Source of the DNA: BM003 sp963699835
GTDB lineage: Bacteria; Pseudomonadota; Gammaproteobacteria; Steroidobacterales; BM003
Assembly: GCA_963699835.1 (NCBI GenBank)
Contig: CAVOVJ010000002.1
Location: 62,001-126,000, forward strand
DNA length: 64,000 bases
Direction of reading: 5' to 3'
Below, in pieces: positions 16,404 through 24,982 of the stretch. Made by a program: the position numbers and the translations under genes. The stretch's first letter is position 1. Each line of letters opens with the position of its first letter. The notes under the pieces are model-generated. The model had not been told where the DNA came from and ran no database searches. It worked only from the letters and a program-made list of their open reading frames with translations.

Positions 16404-18635
16404 TCAGAATCGGGACTCGCCCAGACTGCTCCAGGAGATCCCGCCGACGGATGACGCAACGTTGATCAGGGCTTCGGAAACGCCCCGGTAGGCACCGAGC
16501 AGGCGGTATGCATTGTCGCTCTCATCGTGCGAGATGCGGCCTTCCGGAGCGGCATTGAGCGTGCCTTCTATCCGAGCCTCGAGCGCCTCCACCATCGCGT
16601 CAAGCTGTGAACGCAGGGCCGCCGAATCCACGCCTGCCGGTTCCTCAGCAAGACGACTCAGGACCTGCTGGATTCCGCGACGCCATGTCTGCAGATCGTC
16701 GCGGAGACCGCCCACTATCAATTCGGACTGCGGCCCTCTTTGCACCTCGGCCAACTCGCGCATCCGGTCGGCGAGGGCCTGCAGATCGTTGACCAGGGCC
16801 GGGATACGCTCGCTGCCTCCCGCTAATTTCGCAGCGTCGGGGACTGCTGCCATCCATCGCCCGATCTTTGCAGGCAGCGCCGTCACCTCATGGATATAGT
16901 ATTCCCGCCGCATCAACTCGAGCTGCTCGGTCAATTGCGATCGGGGCGGCGCAAGCAGTTTCTCACAACTCGTCAGAAAACGATGCAGCTGCTTGAAAAT
17001 CACCCGCTGCGGCACGAACGAAATGGGGAACCAGCTCGAGACCCAGATGATGCCCAGCGCCAGCAGCCACATGAGGTTAAAGTTCAGAACGTACACAAAG
17101 TCATAGGTCTGCTGATTACTGACCAAAATGACCATCACGAACTGTGCCAAAACCAGACTCCGGGCCATTCCTTGCTCCGGTCGTGAGAACACGAAGCAGA
17201 TAAGGAAAACCGCGGCGAAGATCCCCAGCCCCAGGCCAGCAAAATTATGCAGCGGCGGCATCAGGAAAACGTAAAACGCACCGGCGAAAGCACCGCCTCC
17301 GACTATCGACGGGACGAGCTTCGCAACCGGAACCCAGGGCATCAGGGCAATGTTAATCGACACCGCCGCGACGACCGGAATGACCCCGGCTGGCATCGGA
17401 AAGTCAGGCACGTAAATGCACAGCAGAAAAATTGCCCACAGGGCCGCGAACGTCGCCACGGCGCTTGCCAACCGATCCCGATCAATGGTCCACGGACGAG
17501 TCGAGGCGCGGGCGGCCAGCTCATTCGACGCCGACGCGGCGAAGCCACCGAGATTTGCCAGCGTGTCAAACAGCGTGCGAGTCAGCTGCTCGATTTTTTG
17601 CAGCCGATCTCTCGCGAGCACCAGGGCAGCGCGGTCAAAGCGCGCCAGCGAATCCAGCGCGCTCTCGTCGATTGCGAACACGATATCTCTGGGCTGCGCC
17701 TGCGGAGGCTTGCCGGCAAGCATAGCCGCCATGGACGCGAGTCTCTCGTCGAGTTCTGCACCAAGCGCGGGCAGCCCGGGTATCAGTCTCCGAAGATCGA
17801 GTTCCTGCAATTCAGGAAATCCATGGCGCCAATGCTCGATGGCCTCGTTCAGCGCGGCGAAATCGGCCGCGCAGCGTCGCCAGAGGTGGCGCGTCTCCCA
17901 CACCTCGAAGCTGTCAACCTCAGCGCCATCGACGAGGGTGGACAGGCCTGCTATCGCTCCGCTCGCCTGGGACCGATACTTCGAATCTGCACCATCGTCC
18001 GGCTTACCGGCGAGCACGCCGAAATGGCGGGCCAGCAGCCGACGCTGCAGGTCGGCGACTTCGCTTACCGCTTTTGTCATGGTCGGGGCCGCGCGTTGCG
18101 GCCATAACAGCGAGGCAACTATCGTGAAGGCGACCACGCCAAGCGTCGTTTGCTGCAACCGTAACACCACTGTCTCAAAGGCGTTGGCGCTCGAGGCTCC
18201 GCTGGCCAGGGCCAGCAGCGGCATGACATATCCGGCGATGGACCAGAAGTACCAGCGGGAGGAGTGACCCATCATATAGGTGCAGAAAGCCACGAAGGTC
18301 GCGGTGACCAGCAGGTAGAGCCAGCGGTCCTGCGGAAACAGCGCGAGCAACAGCAGCGTCATGGCGCCGGCCAGAAACGTTCCGTTTATGCGCAGCAGCC
18401 CCTTGCGGAAAGAACCGCCTACCGTACCCATGCTGCACAAGGCAACCGCGAGCCCTGCCCAGTGAGGTCGTTCCCAGCCCATCGCCATTCCAACGTAATA
18501 GGCGAGGACCATCGCCAGCGCCACACGCACGGATTGCCTGAAACGCTCGGATCCGAGGAGCGCCTGCAATCCCTGCCAGGCGTCCGGAGGTGCAGCACTC
18601 GCTCGTTGGACCTGGCTGTCGGTGTGTGATGTCAT
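16404..18635 (-). CDS. FUSC-family efflux pump (AaeB-like)
   Basis: A 743-residue inner-membrane protein, first gene of the efflux operon. There are two sets of hydrophobic segments (residues ~30-180 and ~390-530), each followed by a cytoplasmic helical region, which is the FUSC/aromatic-acid exporter layout. SVRVALAMVLAYYVGMAMGW and GSFRKGLLRINGT are typical. Members export aromatic acids such as fusaric or hydroxybenzoic acid; the substrate here is not known. A 125-nt gap separates it from DUF1656. Repeat copy 9 lies immediately upstream, in what should be the promoter region. Confidence 0.9.
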   Translation of the reverse strand: MTSHTDSQVQRASAAPPDAWQGLQALLGSERFRQSVRVALAMVLAYYVGMAMGWERPHWAGLAVALCSMGTVGGSFRKGLLRINGTFLAGAMTLLLLALFPQDRWLYLLVTATFVAFCTYMMGHSSRWYFWSIAGYVMPLLALASGASSANAFETVVLRLQQTTLGVVAFTIVASLLWPQRAAPTMTKAVSEVADLQRRLLARHFGVLAGKPDDGADSKYRSQASGAIAGLSTLVDGAEVDSFEVWETRHLWRRCAADFAALNEAIEHWRHGFPELQELDLRRLIPGLPALGAELDERLASMAAMLAGKPPQAQPRDIVFAIDESALDSLARFDRAALVLARDRLQKIEQLTRTLFDTLANLGGFAASASNELAARASTRPWTIDRDRLASAVATFAALWAIFLLCIYVPDFPMPAGVIPVVAAVSINIALMPWVPVAKLVPSIVGGGAFAGAFYVFLMPPLHNFAGLGLGIFAAVFLICFVFSRPEQGMARSLVLAQFVMVILVSNQQTYDFVYVLNFNLMWLLALGIIWVSSWFPISFVPQRVIFKQLHRFLTSCEKLLAPPRSQLTEQLELMRREYYIHEVTALPAKIGRWMAAVPDAAKLAGGSERIPALVNDLQALADRMRELAEVQRGPQSELIVGGLRDDLQTWRRGIQQVLSRLAEEPAGVDSAALRSQLDAMVEALEARIEGTLNAAPEGRISHDESDNAYRLLGAYRGVSEALINVASSVGGISWSSLGESRF

Positions 18636-18676
18636 TTAGGACCCTAAGTCGAGGTGGGTTCTGCCGGATTCTTTTG

Positions 18677-18754
18677 CGGAAAAGGTGCCGGGTGCCGGGA
18701 AAATGCCGGAAAAGGTGCCGGGTTTATTTTCTGCCGGTACCTTTTCCTTTTTGG
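18677..18754. repeat. REP-like element copy 9
   Basis: Stacked GGTGCCGGG left arms, then TTTTCTGCCGGTACCTTTTC and CTTTTTGG, the same interior as copy 8. It lies between the FUSC start and the 3' end of the esterase gene. Confidence 0.8.
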
Positions 18755-18756
18755 AG

Positions 18757-19962
18757 CTATTCTGCTGAAAACTCCAGCGTGGCTGCAAAGAATTGGAGTC
18801 CGCGGGTTGCAAATCGCTCGGCAACCATGTTGCCGTGATCGCCGCCCGCATAGACCTCTAATACAAAAGGTATTCCCCGCCCAGCGAGAGCTCTGGCAAA
18901 TTCGGAATTTCCGGAAACAAGAGATTCCATTTCGTGCTCCCCATAGTCGATCAATATTCCCCGAAGCGATCTTAAATCAGCCTCGTGTTGATCGATGAGA
19001 TGAAAACTCGCGAGAGCTAATCGACGCTTGATGGCACTTTCGTTTCGAACAAGCTTTCCATCACGTTTCTCATAAAGATAGTCGCCATACAGTGGCGGTC
19101 GATCGGGATTAGCGGCATATGCAGCGCTCGCAGCAAATTCTGCGTTTACCCAGAAGTCCTCCGGTCGATCGGTAAATGTGTTCGGCAACTGGTCGATCGT
19201 AGACAGGGCGCCTATTCGAGAATAAACCTCTTGCCAGAATGCAGTCGGTTCTCCGGTATCAGGATTCTCTAACGGCGGCAAAGAATACATCGGCCCCAGA
19301 CAGCAAGGCGCCATTGCATAAACTGCCCCGAAAATGTCCGAATTGCGCATGGCCAGGAACAAGGCGCCATTTCCGCCGCCGGAGTGCCCGGCAATTCCGC
19401 GACTGGACGCCGTTGGTAGGGTTTTATAGTTCGCATCGACGTAATTGACCACGTCTTCGGCAACATAGTCTTCCCAGTCGCCGGTCACCGGGGAATTGAC
19501 GTAGAAACTATGTTTGTAAGCGTTTCGCCCGTTCGGTGCGACGATAATCAACTCCGGCACAACCCCGGCCGCGATAATGGAATCGAGACGCTCTCTCTCA
19601 AGCATTCCGGCACGTTGGTAGTTACCGTCATGCTGTTCTGTAACTGATTCCGTGGCGGCAGTGTCGTCCGGATCGATCATCCAGGTTCTGTTCGTGCCTG
19701 TGAATCCGTGTAGCAGATACAGCACGGGATATCGTTTGCCCGGCGATGAGTCATAGCCCGGTGGCAAATAGACAGACAGGCGCTGCTCTGCCGGGTCTCC
19801 GAGAAGATTACCCTCCAACGAGGGCGCGGGAATAACAACTTCGGCAATGGTCCCGGGTGTTATGGTGTGAGTTGGTGCTCTGGCGCACCCTGCCATGAGC
19901 ACAGCCGCACCCGAAAGCAAAATGGCATGGAACAATGTTCGCGTACTTTGAATGATTACCAC
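18757..19962 (-). CDS. Lipoprotein esterase, alpha/beta hydrolase (PF00756)
   Basis: A 401-residue exported esterase of the esterase-D/feruloyl-esterase group. The signal peptide ends at the lipobox LMAGC. VYLPPGYDSSPGKRYPVLYL and LLHGFTGTNRTW open the hydrolase fold with its oxyanion hole. The nucleophile is in IAGHSGGGNGALFLA. The closing YAGGDHGN supplies the catalytic histidine. Substrate unknown. The GTG start at 19962 lies hard against a GAGGGG sequence, so the true start may be a few codons further in. Confidence 0.85.
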   Translation of the reverse strand: MVIIQSTRTLFHAILLSGAAVLMAGCARAPTHTITPGTIAEVVIPAPSLEGNLLGDPAEQRLSVYLPPGYDSSPGKRYPVLYLLHGFTGTNRTWMIDPDDTAATESVTEQHDGNYQRAGMLERERLDSIIAAGVVPELIIVAPNGRNAYKHSFYVNSPVTGDWEDYVAEDVVNYVDANYKTLPTASSRGIAGHSGGGNGALFLAMRNSDIFGAVYAMAPCCLGPMYSLPPLENPDTGEPTAFWQEVYSRIGALSTIDQLPNTFTDRPEDFWVNAEFAASAAYAANPDRPPLYGDYLYEKRDGKLVRNESAIKRRLALASFHLIDQHEADLRSLRGILIDYGEHEMESLVSGNSEFARALAGRGIPFVLEVYAGGDHGNMVAERFATRGLQFFAATLEFSAE

Positions 19963-20124
19963 CCCTCAGTACGGTGCTTCGAACGTCCGCTGCGGGTCAT
20001 GACCTGTCATCGATTATAGCGCCACGAGGTCAACGGTGCCGGAGGTGAGAATGGGTCGAAAGACGGTCCGCGGGCACAGGCATCTCGCAAATCTCTTGTT
20101 GTGATATTTTTGGGAGGAATTTCG

Positions 20125-20649
20125 ATGTCTCTGTCACTCTACGACATCAGTGTCGCAAGCTATCTGCAGATTCTCGGCGGCGTCACCGCCGTGCTGGCCA
20201 AGGGCGACGAATACGCCGGGGACGGCCATCTCGACCTGGAAGAGATCGTCCGCTACAAGCTCCGCGACGACATGGCGCCGTTCAGTTTCCAAGTCATTTC
20301 CGTGTGGCACCACTCGATGAACGCCATCCGGGGCCTGAAGGAGGGGCTGTTCCAGCCACCGCCCAAGATGGGCGACCTGGATTACGAAAAGCTCAAGGGA
20401 CTGGTGCGGGAAGCCACGGAGAGCCTCGAGGGCGAGTCGCGCGGCGACATCGACGCACTCACCGGCAAGCCCATGGTCTTCAAAATGAACGACCGGGAGA
20501 TACCCTTCACGAGCGACAACTTCATCCTGTCGTTTTCCCTGCCCAACTTCTACTTCCACGCGACGACGCTCTACGACATCCTGCGGCTACATGGCGTACC
20601 GCTGGGCAAGCGGGACTACCTGGGCAAGTTGCGCGTCAGCCAGGGCTGA
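20125..20649 (+). CDS. DUF1993 domain protein
   Basis: A 174-residue cytoplasmic protein beginning MSLSLYDISVASYLQILGGV, followed by KLRDDMAPFSFQVISVWHHS and FSLPNFYFHATTLYDILR, all diagnostic of DUF1993, a four-helix bundle related to DinB-like proteins. The biochemical role is unknown. GGGAGG lies about 8 nt upstream of the chosen ATG and decides the start over the in-frame GTG at 20101. Confidence 0.9.
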   Translation: MSLSLYDISVASYLQILGGVTAVLAKGDEYAGDGHLDLEEIVRYKLRDDMAPFSFQVISVWHHSMNAIRGLKEGLFQPPPKMGDLDYEKLKGLVREATESLEGESRGDIDALTGKPMVFKMNDREIPFTSDNFILSFSLPNFYFHATTLYDILRLHGVPLGKRDYLGKLRVSQG

Positions 20650-20729
20650 GCCCTGGCCCGGCGGCTCCGTATCCGCGCGGCCGCCGGCGACGGGAAAATC
20701 ACCGTCGTGATCCAAAGGCCCTACTAAGA

Positions 20730-20816
20730 AAAGGTGCCAGAAAAGGTGCCAGGTTTAATTTTCGTTCGCGGCCAGAAAAGGTGCCAGATTTAACTTTCGT
20801 TCGAGCCCCGCACCTT
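20730..20816. repeat. REP-like arms at the 3' side of the transposase gene
   Basis: Three left-type arms of the GGTGCCAGG subtype (AAAAGGTGCCAGGTTTAATT and variants) in direct order, ending in a half arm. The last 10-30 nt overlap the 3' end of the transposase gene, including its stop codon. They are inverted relative to the arm at 21566-21614. Confidence 0.85.
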
Positions 20817-21503
20817 GGATTTCCGCGGCCGTCCCTGGCCTAGTGCCGATACCCGGCGGCCGGTGCGCTCCTCAATGGCTCGCTGGAAGCGGCTGCCGCC
20901 GGTGAGTTGGTTTCTCTGTGTCGCTCCACGTATCAAAGACAGCTCCGCGTCATCCACGGCCTGGGCAACAAACCGACGGTAGGCGCAGCCCCTTTCGGCT
21001 TCGGACTGTCCGAGTGCCAGATAGACAGTGTGTGCATCCACGGCGGCGTCCGGCTCAAGCGCGGCGTGAGCACGATAGCTGGACCAGGGATAGTCTCCGG
21101 GCGCAGTGACCATGGCAGCGCGAACCGGGTTGAGATCGACGTAGCGATAGCAGGCGAGGAGATACCTCTCCGTGTCGATCAGGCTGGCCTTGTACCTGCC
21201 TTCCCAGAGTGTGCCGCTACGATTTTCCAGCTTGTTAACCCGTCGCGTCTGCCGCGCCGCAACGATTCGCATCAAGTTTGAAACGTCGCGAGCTCTTTCG
21301 CCCGGGACGACCACCAGGTGTACATGATTCGTCATCAGGCAATAGGCCAGCAGCCGGATGGATAGCTCAATCTTTGCTTCCACCAGATTGGTCAGGTAGA
21401 AACAGAAATCTTCATTCTCCACGAATACAGGCTGTCGATCATGGCCGCGTTGCACGATGTGCACGGGGACGCCAGCAACAAATAGACGAGGATGGCGTGG
21501 CAT
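20790..21503 (-). CDS. REP-associated tyrosine transposase (RAYT)
   Basis: A single-strand transposase of the Y1/HUH type (IS200-like fold) that handles REP palindromes. The start at 21503 gives MPRHPRLFVAGVPVHIVQRG, the standard RAYT opening. The metal-binding HUH motif is NHVHLVVV, and the catalytic tyrosine is in YRYVDLNPVRAAMV. GTLWEGRYKASL and DYPWSSY are family signatures. The C-terminus is basic (RPRKSKVRG). 237 residues is full length. It is bounded on both sides by inverted copies of the dispersed palindrome, so it is the best candidate for the enzyme that spread that family. Confidence 0.93.
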   Translation of the reverse strand: MPRHPRLFVAGVPVHIVQRGHDRQPVFVENEDFCFYLTNLVEAKIELSIRLLAYCLMTNHVHLVVVPGERARDVSNLMRIVAARQTRRVNKLENRSGTLWEGRYKASLIDTERYLLACYRYVDLNPVRAAMVTAPGDYPWSSYRAHAALEPDAAVDAHTVYLALGQSEAERGCAYRRFVAQAVDDAELSLIRGATQRNQLTGGSRFQRAIEERTGRRVSALGQGRPRKSKVRGSNES

Positions 21504-21565
21504 AGATTCGTTCCACGTGATCTGTGAGACCATCCCATGCTACGAAGCCGGGCTTCGCCTGTCAG

Positions 21566-21614
21566 GGCGAATAATCGGCCTGAATACAGGAAAATAAACC
21601 TGGCACCTTTTGAC
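21566..21614. repeat. REP-like arm at the 5' side of the transposase gene
   Basis: ATAATCGGCCTGAATACAGG followed by AAAATAAACCTGGCACCTTT. It is the complement of the GGTGCCAGG arms on the other side of the transposase, giving the gene terminal inverted repeats. The same two-part segment recurs in copy 4 at 2.5 kb. Confidence 0.85.
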
Positions 21615-21688
21615 ACATTCTCGCATTGGTTTACTACCGCGGCTAATATGTGCCTGTCGCTGGTTTGGCGATCTTCCGGAGCTCCCGA

Positions 21689-22030
21689 ATGCCCAAGAGA
21701 ATCCTCGTGTTTGCGGTGCTGTTGATCGCGCTTGGCGTCGGTGCTTTCCTGATGTCTTCCAGCGCTACCGCCCTGCTGCCCGCCTACGTGGGCGGAGCAT
21801 TGGTGATCGTCGGGGCCCTGGCGATGGGATTCGCTGGTTTTCGCAAGTACCTGCTGCCGGTCGCCGGGCTCGTCGCACTGCTCGGCGCCCTGGCCCCGGC
21901 GGCGGCGCTCGCCATCCGCGCAGCCGCCATGAGCCCGCTCGCCCTGGCGGTCAACGTCGGAATGCTGGCTTTGTGCGCGACGCTATTCGCCCTGATCGTT
22001 CGCGAGTTCATGGCTACGCGGCGCGTCTAG
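21689..22030 (+). CDS. Small hydrophobic membrane protein
   Basis: 113 residues starting MPKRILVFAVLLIALGVGAF, with four predicted membrane helices and very little loop; it ends REFMATRRV. CCGGAG lies about 8 nt upstream of the ATG at 21689, which is preferred to an earlier in-frame start. No family is recognised; the role is unknown. Confidence 0.65.
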   Translation: MPKRILVFAVLLIALGVGAFLMSSSATALLPAYVGGALVIVGALAMGFAGFRKYLLPVAGLVALLGALAPAAALAIRAAAMSPLALAVNVGMLALCATLFALIVREFMATRRV

Positions 22031-22061
22031 CGGACGGGCCGCGGCCGCTGTGTCGGCCGGA

Positions 22062-22137
22062 GAAGGTGCCGAAAATAAGGAAGGAAAAGGTGCCGGGTTT
22101 ATTTTCTCCTTCCGAAAATAAACCCGGCACCTTTTCA
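22062..22137. repeat. REP-like palindrome copy 12 (GGTGCC type, near perfect)
   Basis: Left arm AAAAGGTGCCGGGTTTATTT, loop TCCTTCC, right arm GAAAATAAACCCGGCACC. Compared with the GGTACC copies, both arms have changed (A to G on one side, T to C on the other), keeping the stem. Confidence 0.9.
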
Positions 22138-22171
22138 CTCCCTCCGGCATCGAGGCGCAGGGATGTCGCAC

Positions 22172-22198
22172 AAAAAAGCCCCGCCGACTGGCGGGGCC
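22172..22198 (-). terminator. Rho-independent terminator of the fasciclin gene
   Basis: On the minus strand GCCCCGCC, loop AGTC, GGCGGGGC and six T residues follow about 40 nt after the fasciclin stop codon. Confidence 0.9.
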
Positions 22199-22238
22199 TG
22201 ATCCGTAATGAAAGTTGGCCGACTAGGGCCTCGATCCG

Positions 22239-22793
22239 TCAGGACGCGCAGCCGCTGGGATCGATAGTCGGAGCGAACGGCAGCACGACGTCGGCAACGA
22301 CGTGGATGATGCCGTTGGCGGCCGGGACGTCCGGGATCAAGATGGCCGATGTGCGGCCGAGCTGGTCCGTCAGCACGCCGTTGGCCTGCTCGAGGCGAGT
22401 CCCGAGAAGTGTCCGGATGGTATCCGACGACGTCACGTCACCGGCATCACGGCGTCCCTTGGCCACGTGGAACAGCAGAATCTTTGTCAGTTCCTCGGTG
22501 GACAACAGGCACAGGTTGCCGGGGTTCAGGCCAAGGTTTGCGAAGGCCTGGTCGGTCGGCGCGAACACCGTGTGCTGGCCGCCGCCGGTCAGCGTGGCCG
22601 CCACGGCCGGATCTGCCGCATTGATCGCGGCGATCAGCGTATCGAACTCGCCGCTCTGTGTGTTCACGAACGCGGCAACGTCGACGATCGTGGGGCCCTT
22701 CGGTCCGTTTCCTTTCGGACCCGCGAATGCGGTGCCGGCAGTACCGACCGCGAGAACGACCGCCGCAAAAAAAGCGAATGAACGCAGTTTCAT
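22239..22793 (-). CDS. Secreted fasciclin (FAS1) domain protein
   Basis: A 184-residue exported adhesion-type protein. Signal peptide MKLRSFAFFAAVVLAVGTAG, cleaved near AFA. One FAS1 domain fills the rest: TLIAAINAADPAVAATL, the H1 motif HTVFAPTDQAFANL, a central LLFHVAKGRRDAGDV, and the H2-like GIIHVVADVVLPF. Such proteins mediate cell-surface or matrix contacts. The start at 22793 has a strong GAGGGAG 9 nt upstream. It is monocistronic, with its own terminator. Confidence 0.92.
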   Translation of the reverse strand: MKLRSFAFFAAVVLAVGTAGTAFAGPKGNGPKGPTIVDVAAFVNTQSGEFDTLIAAINAADPAVAATLTGGGQHTVFAPTDQAFANLGLNPGNLCLLSTEELTKILLFHVAKGRRDAGDVTSSDTIRTLLGTRLEQANGVLTDQLGRTSAILIPDVPAANGIIHVVADVVLPFAPTIDPSGCAS

Positions 22794-23163
22794 TATTGTG
22801 TCTCCCTCTTGATGACTTGCCCGGGTGGTATTCGGCCGGCCGACTGCGGTCGGATTCATCCGCAATGGGAAATTTCCCGCGGGTTGGAATTATGTCAAAC
22901 CGGCCAAACCGCCGGGGCATTTGCTGGCGAGTCGACCTGTCAGGAACGATGCCGTGATCGTCTCATCCCGGCTTGGTTCTGATCCCGCTTGCTTGCACCA
23001 AACCTGCAAACGGCGTGCCGGGGGGCACCGTCGGGTTGCGTCCATTCAAGCCGCAAACCCCGCCTGGCCGAAGATCCGCGCCCGAGTGGATCCCGATCCA
23101 CCATCGCTTGCCGCGACCACTGGCTCAGTGTGCGTCGTAGATGTCCGTAACCGAGGGGCGGGG

Positions 23164-23335
23164 GAAAAAGGTGCCTGGTCTATTTTCTCCTTCCAAAATA
23201 AACCCGGTACCTTTTCACCCAAAAATAAACCCGGTACCTTTTCAGTAGTACCTTTTCAGTATTCTCAGAAAATAAACCCGGTACCTTTTCGCGGTACCTT
23301 TTCGTTCGGGTACCTTTTCGTTACGCCTTTTCACG
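23164..23335. repeat. Cluster of REP-like right arms (copy 13)
   Basis: One left arm (GGTGCCTGGTCTATTTTC) is followed by three right arms AAAATAAACCCGGTACCTTT in direct order, then several half arms ending GGTACCTTTTCG. The excess of right arms means it cannot fold as one simple hairpin and looks like repeated slippage. Confidence 0.88.
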
Positions 23336-23461
23336 GGCGATTAAGCCGCCGGTCATGCCCGCATCGGCTACGCAACAATGATCACAGGCTCTCACTTGGA
23401 AGCTGGACTCGTTATACGGGGCAGGTCACAATCCAATCAACCGATTTTGCGGAGAGCCACC

Positions 23462-24247
23462 GTGCCCGACTGGATTTACGAGCTTCCGATCCGGACGCTG
23501 GCCGTCTGGACTGCTGTGATCTTCGTCGGGTACTGCTGGCTTGGCGGCACCCTGCTGAGGCCATTGCTGCGCCCCTTCGTCCGCGCCCGCGGCAGCGGCA
23601 ACGAAATCGTCGGCTACGTACTGTCCTCCTTCGGCGTGTTCTACGGTCTGCTGCTCGGCCTCATTGCGGTCGCCGCCTACCAGAATTTCAGCCGCGTCGA
23701 ATCCAACGTGGTGCAGGAAGTCTCCTCGCTGGAAACATTGTACGAAGGGATCTCGACTTTTCCCGAACCCCACGGCCAGAATCTGCGCTGGTTACTCCGC
23801 GACTACACCCGCTGGATCATCAAGTATGGCTGGCCTGAATATCAGGAGGGCCGGATACCGAAACAGGGTGCAACGAAATTAAAGGCGTTTCAGGAAAGAC
23901 TACTGGCGTTTGAACCCGAGACCAAAACCGAAGAGCTGATATTCTCCGAGACACTGCGCCAGTTCAATGTGTTCCTGGATAAACAGCGAGTGCGCGAGCA
24001 GTCGGTAAAGACCGGCATCCCCACAGTCATGTGGTACGTGGTCATCGTGGGTGCGATTCTCAATATCGCCCTGTTGTGGCTGTTCGACATTCGCTTCATC
24101 ACAATGATTTTCCTGGGAGGAATTCTGTCGTTTTTTCTCGGCGCCATGATTCTGTTGATCGCGGTGATGGACAATCCTTTCCGCGGGGCGGTCAGTATTT
24201 CACAGCAGCCATTTGAGCAATTGTACTGGGACAGGATGCGGGACTAG
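23462..24247 (+). CDS. DUF4239 (bestrophin-like) membrane protein
   Basis: A 261-residue inner-membrane protein with two N-terminal membrane segments (TLAVWTAVIFVGYCWL; GVFYGLLLGLIAVAAY), a soluble loop of about 110 residues with LRWLLRDYTRWII, two more segments (VMWYVVIVGAILNIALLWL; IFLGGILSFFLGAMILLIAV) and the closing DNPFRGAVSISQQPF. This layout is that of DUF4239. GTG at 23462 with GGAGAG upstream is the chosen start. It is followed within 5 nt by the AIM24 gene and then by a binding-protein gene: one operon. Confidence 0.85.
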   Translation: MPDWIYELPIRTLAVWTAVIFVGYCWLGGTLLRPLLRPFVRARGSGNEIVGYVLSSFGVFYGLLLGLIAVAAYQNFSRVESNVVQEVSSLETLYEGISTFPEPHGQNLRWLLRDYTRWIIKYGWPEYQEGRIPKQGATKLKAFQERLLAFEPETKTEELIFSETLRQFNVFLDKQRVREQSVKTGIPTVMWYVVIVGAILNIALLWLFDIRFITMIFLGGILSFFLGAMILLIAVMDNPFRGAVSISQQPFEQLYWDRMRD

Positions 24248-24252
24248 TTGCG

Positions 24253-24939
24253 ATGGCGAAGTTTGAGGTACACGAACTCGAGGGCGTCAACTACGTCGAT
24301 ATCACCCTCGACAACGAATCCGTCCGGGCCGAGGCGGGAGCGCTGTCCTATCTGAAAGGTGACATACGGGTGCACTCGAAGCTGCTGCCCTCAATCCCAT
24401 CGGCGATAAAGTCTTTCATCGCGATGCAGGCGATCTACCGGCCAACCTATACCGGTTCGGGCGTGGTAACGCTGCTGTCGTCGGTCGGTGGCTTCCACAT
24501 CATGCATCTCGATGACGAAGCGTGGATACTGGAGCGTGGAATCTACTGGGCATCCGAAGGCGGCGTCGACGTCAATTTTCACCGGGTTGATTTCTGGACC
24601 GCCTACCGCGCCCGCGAGCCGCTCATCTATCTCCAGACCAAAGTCAGGGGATCCGGGCAGGTTGCGGTCCGCACCCGCGGGCCTATCGAGCTGCTCACCC
24701 TGGGTGAGGGGGAAAAGGTGGCCGTTGACGGCAGGAATGTGATCGGCTGGAGTTCGGATGTGCGCTTCCGAATTCGCCGACCGACCGATAATTTCTTCGG
24801 GAAATTCACCTCCGGGCAAGGGCGGCTTCGGGTATTCTTCGGGCCGGGCCAGGTGCTCCTCAATCCCGCACCCCATTGGCGCTACCGGCTCTTCGCCGAT
24901 GATGAGAACGACAAGCCGTTTATTCCGTGGCAGGAATGA
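24253..24939 (+). CDS. AIM24 family protein
   Basis: A 228-residue soluble protein of the AIM24/TIGR00266 family (double beta-jelly-roll fold). Signs include SVRAEAGALSYLKGDIRV at the start, GGFHIMHLDDEAWILERG in the middle and FTSGQGRLRVFFGPGQVLL near the end. Bacterial members have no settled function; the yeast relative acts in mitochondrial inner-membrane organisation. It lies 5 nt after the DUF4239 gene and 43 nt before the binding-protein gene, so co-expression is likely. Confidence 0.88.
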   Translation: MAKFEVHELEGVNYVDITLDNESVRAEAGALSYLKGDIRVHSKLLPSIPSAIKSFIAMQAIYRPTYTGSGVVTLLSSVGGFHIMHLDDEAWILERGIYWASEGGVDVNFHRVDFWTAYRAREPLIYLQTKVRGSGQVAVRTRGPIELLTLGEGEKVAVDGRNVIGWSSDVRFRIRRPTDNFFGKFTSGQGRLRVFFGPGQVLLNPAPHWRYRLFADDENDKPFIPWQE

Positions 24940-24982
24940 ACGGGGCATGCTGTGGCGCAGGACTTTTTCAGGATCTCGTAAG

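Noticed and set aside
17247..18267. Two long plus-strand frames (about 285 codons each) inside the FUSC gene
   Set aside because: They are antisense shadows of a GC-rich gene; their residues are dominated by Arg, Ser and Ala and they show no domain.
21610..22812. 400-codon plus-strand frame
   Set aside because: It runs through a repeat, the terminator and the antisense of the fasciclin gene; the real genes there are 21689-22030 and 22239-22793.
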